64,000 nucleotides of DNA from Chloranthus sessilifolius (taxonomy: Eukaryota > Streptophyta > Magnoliopsida > Chloranthales > Chloranthaceae): positions 9,623,299-9,687,298 of the forward strand of contig CM037597.1 of assembly GCA_021018995.1 (NCBI GenBank). Direction: 5' to 3'. The translations under genes were made by a program, and so were the position numbers. Positions 60,115 through 64,000 of this stretch are shown one piece after another (the stretch's first letter is position 1; each line of letters starts with the position of its first letter). The notes below the pieces were generated by a model. The model was not told where the DNA came from, ran no database searches, and was given only the letters and a program-made list of their open reading frames with translations.

Positions 60115-60465
60115 AAATATTGGCTTCAAATCAATGGAGATCATTTTTTGTCTCAATCCTTCACACGATGGTTCTTGAGATCATGGGTGTACCATGATAT
60201 AGCTATTTTTTATTTCAGTTAGTATACATCCCAATAAACTCACCTTAAAATCTGGTTTGAGCGTGATGAGTTTCACTTGATGTTAAGGCAGTTTTCTAAG
60301 ATGGGTGATATGTGAAATAAAAATCTAATCATTTGATGATAAGCCCATAATCTAAAGCTCCATCATCTGAGAGATTGGAGCGGAAAACAATTTCCATCGC
60401 TTGATTCAAAGTAGTTGATGGGTGTCAACGTGGGTGAACTCAAATATTCGGTGGTCGAATTTAAA
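60115..60465. mobile_element. Foldback MITE, family A2, degenerate
   Basis: ATGGAGATCATTTTTTGTCT, TTCTTGAGATCATGGGTGTA on the left and CATAATCTAAAGCTCC, CAATTTCCATCGCTTGATTC, GTGGGTGAACTCAAATATTC on the right are the arms. The left terminus is eroded. Confidence 0.6.
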
Positions 60466-60763
60466 GGTAACCTTAAAAAAGTTCCTAACAGTCGGATAAT
60501 TCACCGCACATTTAGAGGGTGTCCAAATTTATTAGGCATCAATCAGCATATTAACTCCTTCCATCAGAGGGTCAGAATTCTTAATCGAAAAATGATCAAT
60601 CTGCATCCCATCCAAGAAAAATCCACCAAAATTCTATGGCCCCAGATCATGGATCTTGGAAAATCCTACGGTCTGTATAGTTGATGCCACATACTAATTT
60701 ATACACGAAACACACTGGTAGGCCTCCATTGACTCCCCATGCACAAAATAAACAAGGGAGCCC

Positions 60764-61146
60764 TTACTTGCACATGCTTTTCAACTAGTTGCACCTAATT
60801 TAAAATAAACACTTGCTAATTTGGCAACCTCTACTATTTGAAAATATTATTTAAGTCATTTGATTTGAAGACTATAATTTAAAAATATTAATTACAAAAG
60901 ATTCGAACAAAATATAATTTTTATCATTTGATTAAATAGAATCAAAAATATTATATAATTCAACAATTGACTACAATAAATCATATGGCAAGTATCTTAT
61001 TTTGCTCCAACTTTATCTCCCAGAGATTTATTGATCATGAGATTCAAATGAGACCGCCCATATTACCCTTTCACATATCCCACGTCTCTAAAGTACAAAG
61101 TCTTTCTTTAAAATCCGTGCAATCACTTAAAAACGTGTGCAAGTAA
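60764..61146. mobile_element. Foldback MITE, family B, just upstream of the AVT6 gene
   Basis: TTACTTGCACATGCTTTTCA at the left and AAAAACGTGTGCAAGTAA at the right are inverted ends. Same family as 5008-5403. Its right end is about 295 bp from the AVT6 start codon. Confidence 0.65.
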
Positions 61147-61440
61147 TGTCTCCAAATAAACAAACCGTAGAGATTTGAGAATATAAATTAACGAGTCAGA
61201 GGTCTCACGGGCCAATAGAAAGAGATTTTTCCAACGGAAAACGGCCTCCTTTCTTCTTCTGTTTTTCTCATCGCAGGTAAAACCCTAAGATCTAGGGTTT
61301 CTGCTACCGATCCACACCAAATTGATCTCGAACAATCTCCAACCGTTAAAATCTCTGATCACAGTAAGTCTCTGCACCTTCTTTGTTCGTTTTGGATCCG
61401 TTGTTAATCGATTATATAAGTTTACCTTGTTACCGAAACA
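61147..61440 (+). promoter_or_regulatory. Promoter and 5' untranslated region of the AVT6 gene
   Basis: This short interval between the MITE and the start codon contains a CT-rich block (CTCCTTTCTTCTTCTG), the telo-box-like AAAACCCTAAG and its mirror TAGGGTTTC near 61277-61303. CACAGTAAGTCTC near 61360 could be a 5'-UTR intron donor. No clear TATA box was identified. Confidence 0.5.
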
Positions 61441-62874
61441 ATGGATAGTAATTACTCTGCGATCCCGAGAAATTCATACATAGAATTGCAATTACAAGAT
61501 ATAAACGTTGATTCTAATGTTCTTCGATCCGAAAACCCTAAGTTTAATCAAACGATCGGCCTAAAATCAGGGTCGATCGAAGATGATTACGAAGACGGTG
61601 AGGGTTTTCCCCTTAATATCGATGAGGTTAAAAACGGATCGGGCGTCTCTGGCGCCGTTTTTAACCTTGCAACATCGATCATCGGTGCCGGAATTATGGC
61701 CCTCCCGGCCACCATGAAAGTTCTTGGGCTGATCTTAGGTTTTTTCATGATAATTGTGATGGGGATTTTGTCGGAAATTAGCATCGAATTGCTCGTTAGG
61801 TTTTCGGTTCTTCAGAAAGCTTCCTCTTATGGAGAACTCGTAGAATCTGCATTGGGTCGTCCTGCTAAGATCGTATCTGAGATCTGTATAATCGTTAACA
61901 ATGCCGGCATTTTGGTTGTTTATTTGATAATCATTGGTGATGTTGTGTCCGGATCTGCTGATCACATCGGCGTTTTATCTCAATTGCTAGGAGATGGGTT
62001 TTGGGATCACCGGATGGTCGTGATTTTGATAGTTTTAGTTGTTTTCTTAGCTCCACTTTGTGCTCTTGAGAAGATCGATTCATTGAGCTTGACTTCAGCC
62101 GCTTCCGTAGCCCTCGCCGTAGTTTTTGTGATTTTATCATGTACAATTGCATTTGTTAAGCTTATCGAAGGTCGGATCGAGAGTCCGAGGGCAGGCCCTG
62201 ATCTAGGTTCAAGAACGGCAATTTTGGATTTGCTTGTCGTAATTCCAATCATGACGAATGCTTACGTGTGTCATTTTAATGTTCAGCCCATTTATAACGA
62301 GCTCGAAAACAGATCTCCCGTGAAGATGAACAGAGTAGGAAGGATCACGACAGTTGTGTGTGTTATCGTTTACGCTGCGACCGCTGTATCGGGTTATTTG
62401 TTGTTTGGGAACAATACAGAATCGGATCTTCTGACCAATTTTGACAGGGACCTCGGGATTCGGTTCAGCTCGATTTTGAACTATGTTATTCGAATCGGGT
62501 ATATTCTTCATCTGGTGCTTGTGTTTCCAGTCGTCCATTTCTCGCTTAGGCAGACGGTTTATGGCTTGGTTTTTGATGGATCTGAGAGTAGGAAGAGGTT
62601 GTTGGGTTTGACTGGGGTGTTGTTAGGGCTTATCTATCTCGGATCGACGATGATACCCAATATTTGGGTGGCTTTTAAATTTACTGGTGCGACCACAGGT
62701 CTATCTTTGGGTTTCATATTCCCCGCTCTTGTTGCATTGAGGCTAGATCAGAAAGGAGAGTCTTTGCAACAGGGGGAGAAGCTTTTGTCGTGGGTGATGT
62801 TAGTATTGGCGGCCTCAGTGAGCATCATAGGAGTAATGGGGAATATTTATAGCATCAGTAATAGGTCCGATTGA
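61441..62874 (+). CDS. AVT6: AVT6-type vacuolar amino acid transporter (AAAP family, SLC38-like), intronless
   Basis: 477 codons, ATG in the context GAAACAATGG. After a hydrophilic, acidic N-terminus (residues 1-62) come about eleven hydrophobic segments. The first holds GAVFNLATSIIGAGIMALPA (71-90), the signature of SLC38/AVT amino acid permeases. YVCHFNVQPIYNELENR (275-291) is the second conserved block, and VFPVVHFSLRQTVYGLVF (361-378) the third. Length and single-exon structure fit plant AVT6 members. Family knowledge: AVT6 proteins are tonoplast carriers that move amino acids, chiefly acidic ones, out of the vacuole by proton symport. The exact member (AVT6A-E) cannot be decided. There is no truncation or missing block. 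A foldback MITE lies in the promoter. Confidence 0.93.
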   Translation: MDSNYSAIPRNSYIELQLQDINVDSNVLRSENPKFNQTIGLKSGSIEDDYEDGEGFPLNIDEVKNGSGVSGAVFNLATSIIGAGIMALPATMKVLGLILGFFMIIVMGILSEISIELLVRFSVLQKASSYGELVESALGRPAKIVSEICIIVNNAGILVVYLIIIGDVVSGSADHIGVLSQLLGDGFWDHRMVVILIVLVVFLAPLCALEKIDSLSLTSAASVALAVVFVILSCTIAFVKLIEGRIESPRAGPDLGSRTAILDLLVVIPIMTNAYVCHFNVQPIYNELENRSPVKMNRVGRITTVVCVIVYAATAVSGYLLFGNNTESDLLTNFDRDLGIRFSSILNYVIRIGYILHLVLVFPVVHFSLRQTVYGLVFDGSESRKRLLGLTGVLLGLIYLGSTMIPNIWVAFKFTGATTGLSLGFIFPALVALRLDQKGESLQQGEKLLSWVMLVLAASVSIIGVMGNIYSISNRSD

Positions 62875-63364
62875 TCCTCAATCTATTAAACCATGATCCT
62901 ATTTTAAAAAAAAGTTATATAAAATTGATTTCATCATGTGATCAGAGCAGCATTCCGCTTATCTGCCTGAATTCTTGTAACAATAAGGATGATATGGGTT
63001 TTCGGGACCAAAAGGCGGGTCTGAGAGTTTTTCCACGCATCAGTGAAAGTGGGTTGATTCAATTATACGACTCGGTGACAATCGTCAAGGTTGTCCGGAA
63101 ATTGTTTCTAGATGGTGAGATTATTAGAAGATGGTAAAATGGCTATAGGTGCACCGGGATCTAAGAGGTTCTTTTCATGTTTAGTTGTTTCTTATGGTTT
63201 GTTTCCCATATTTGTTATTTGGAGGACAATTATAGTGATTTCAAAATAGCAGTTTGATTCCTAGAAAGTCATGGGAGGCAAGTTAGAATCTTACTCGGAT
63301 AACACGCTATTTACGGAACTCGATCGCTTCAGGTAGATTCATCTGCCACATCACTGATAAGCAT
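62875..63364 (+). other. 3' flank of AVT6, with one copy of a flank duplication
   Basis: Contains the presumed 3' untranslated region. AAAGGCGGGTCTGAGAGTTT, CACGCATCAGTGA and TTGTTTCTAGATGGTGAGAT (63005-63165) recur at about 63735-63930. Confidence 0.6.
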
Positions 63365-63480
63365 TAGGTCGCAATGGCAAATTGGCAAGTGCTGTCTGCC
63401 CAAAGCATTAGATTGCGGGTTCGAGACCCGGCTGAAAGTGGGAGCCTTGTGCTCTGGGTACCACCTTTTTATTATTATTG
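63365..63480 (+). mobile_element. tRNA-derived SINE, Au-like
   Basis: GCAATGGCAAATTGGCAAG gives an A box, and TGCGGGTTCGAGACCCGG a perfect-looking B box (63417-63428). GGAGCCTTGTGCTCTGGGTA and CCACCTTTTTATTATTATTG then form a tail like that of Au SINEs (GCCTTGTGCACTGGG...CCTTTT). The tRNA-like stem bases do not pair properly, so it is not a tRNA gene. Confidence 0.75.
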
Positions 63481-63729
63481 TAAGATGTACGACAATACGC
63501 TGATATGAATTAATTTGCACTGTTCTTTTCTGATTGAATTATGTATTGCTGTTCCTATTATGTTATTCTTTTGGATTGCTTTGGATCATGGTTTAAAATT
63601 TTGGTTGGTACCGGAAAATACTCACCAGTATGTTCCTGTCCACCAGTATTTCTGGTATCCGGCAGTATAAATCCCAAGGGGAGTGAAGTTGCTCCACAAG
63701 GAGCCAAAGGCTCATTGCAGACTCATTCT

Positions 63730-63935
63730 AGAACAGAAAAGCGGGTTTGCTGTCCCACAGAGAAGTTTTTCTATGCATCAGTGACAATTCAATTCGATTA
63801 TTAGTTATAACACTTGATGACTTCGATATGAGGTAGGCCATCAACAAGGTCGCCCGGGTATTGTTTCTAGATGGTGAGATTATTAGAAGATGGTAAAATG
63901 GCTGATGATGCACAGAGATTTAAGAGGTATCTCTT
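63730..63935 (+). repeat. Second copy of the AVT6 3' flank segment
   Basis: AAAAGCGGGTTTGC, TTTTTCTATGCATCAGTGAC, CAAGGTCGCCCGGGTATTG and TTGTTTCTAGATGGTGAGAT, then TTAGAAGATGGTAAAATGGC match 63005-63165 in order. The spacing of about 755 bp includes the SINE. Confidence 0.85.
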
Positions 63936-63942
63936 TGTGTGT

Positions 63943-63976
<34 letters not shown>
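63936..63976. repeat. (GT)n microsatellite
   Basis: A GT dinucleotide run with one CT interruption, at the right edge of the window. Confidence 0.95.
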
Positions 63977-63979
<3 letters not shown>

Positions 63980-64000
63980 TTGAAATTTCTTCTAATGATA

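Noticed and set aside
61587-62538. Long minus-strand frames opposite the transporter
   Set aside because: They are shadows of the intact AVT6 coding frame.
63365-63480. tRNA gene
   Set aside because: A and B boxes are present, but the acceptor and anticodon stems do not pair, and an Au-SINE-like tail follows.

Overview
This window is nuclear DNA of a flowering plant. It is AT-rich, with multi-exon genes that have GT-AG introns, long AT and CT microsatellites, and a very high load of plant-type transposons (Ty1/copia, a probable Ty3/gypsy long terminal repeat, a TRIM, L1-type LINE pieces, tRNA-derived SINEs, a CACTA element, and many foldback MITEs). I cannot name the species. Two host genes can be read completely: a NEDD8 ultimate buster 1 homologue (NUB1, minus strand, 11 coding exons, 27588 down to 14175, 558 codons) and a single-exon AVT6-type vacuolar amino acid transporter (plus strand, 61441-62874). 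The last two exons of an unrecognised plus-strand gene lie at the left edge (12-330).

Layout. 1-1310: end of the unknown gene and a tandem duplication behind it. 1311-6804: intergenic, with MITEs and microsatellites. 6805-13710: a decayed Ty1/copia retrotransposon whose 5' LTR has lost its first 134 bases. 14175-27588: NUB1, its introns filled with MITEs, two hAT-type elements, a TRIM, and two tandem arrays that each duplicate a 5' splice-site region of the gene. 27985-30330: foldback elements, one with an exact 4 x 90 bp internal array. 30440-35420: a triplicated, TE-like segment. 37206-40595: a probable solo LTR of a Ty3/gypsy element. 44017-56875: a 12.86 kb CACTA transposon with TAC target duplications on both sides. 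56876-61146: more MITEs, SINEs and a composite minisatellite. 61441-62874: the AVT6 gene, followed by a duplicated 3' flank and a SINE.

Most notable system: the CACTA element has no recognisable transposase but carries pieces of host genes, all on the minus strand. These are two correctly spliced exons of the photosystem II S4-domain RNA-binding protein, one exon of a phosphoglycerate mutase-like protein (AT74 family), a TATA-bearing promoter with a tiny first exon, and a second promoter-like region just inside the right end. LINEs, a SINE and MITEs are nested in it. This is the architecture of a Pack-CACTA (gene-fragment capturing) transposon. The other unusual theme is repeated tandem duplication anchored at exon/intron borders of NUB1. 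All domain and family calls are from pattern recognition alone, without database searches.
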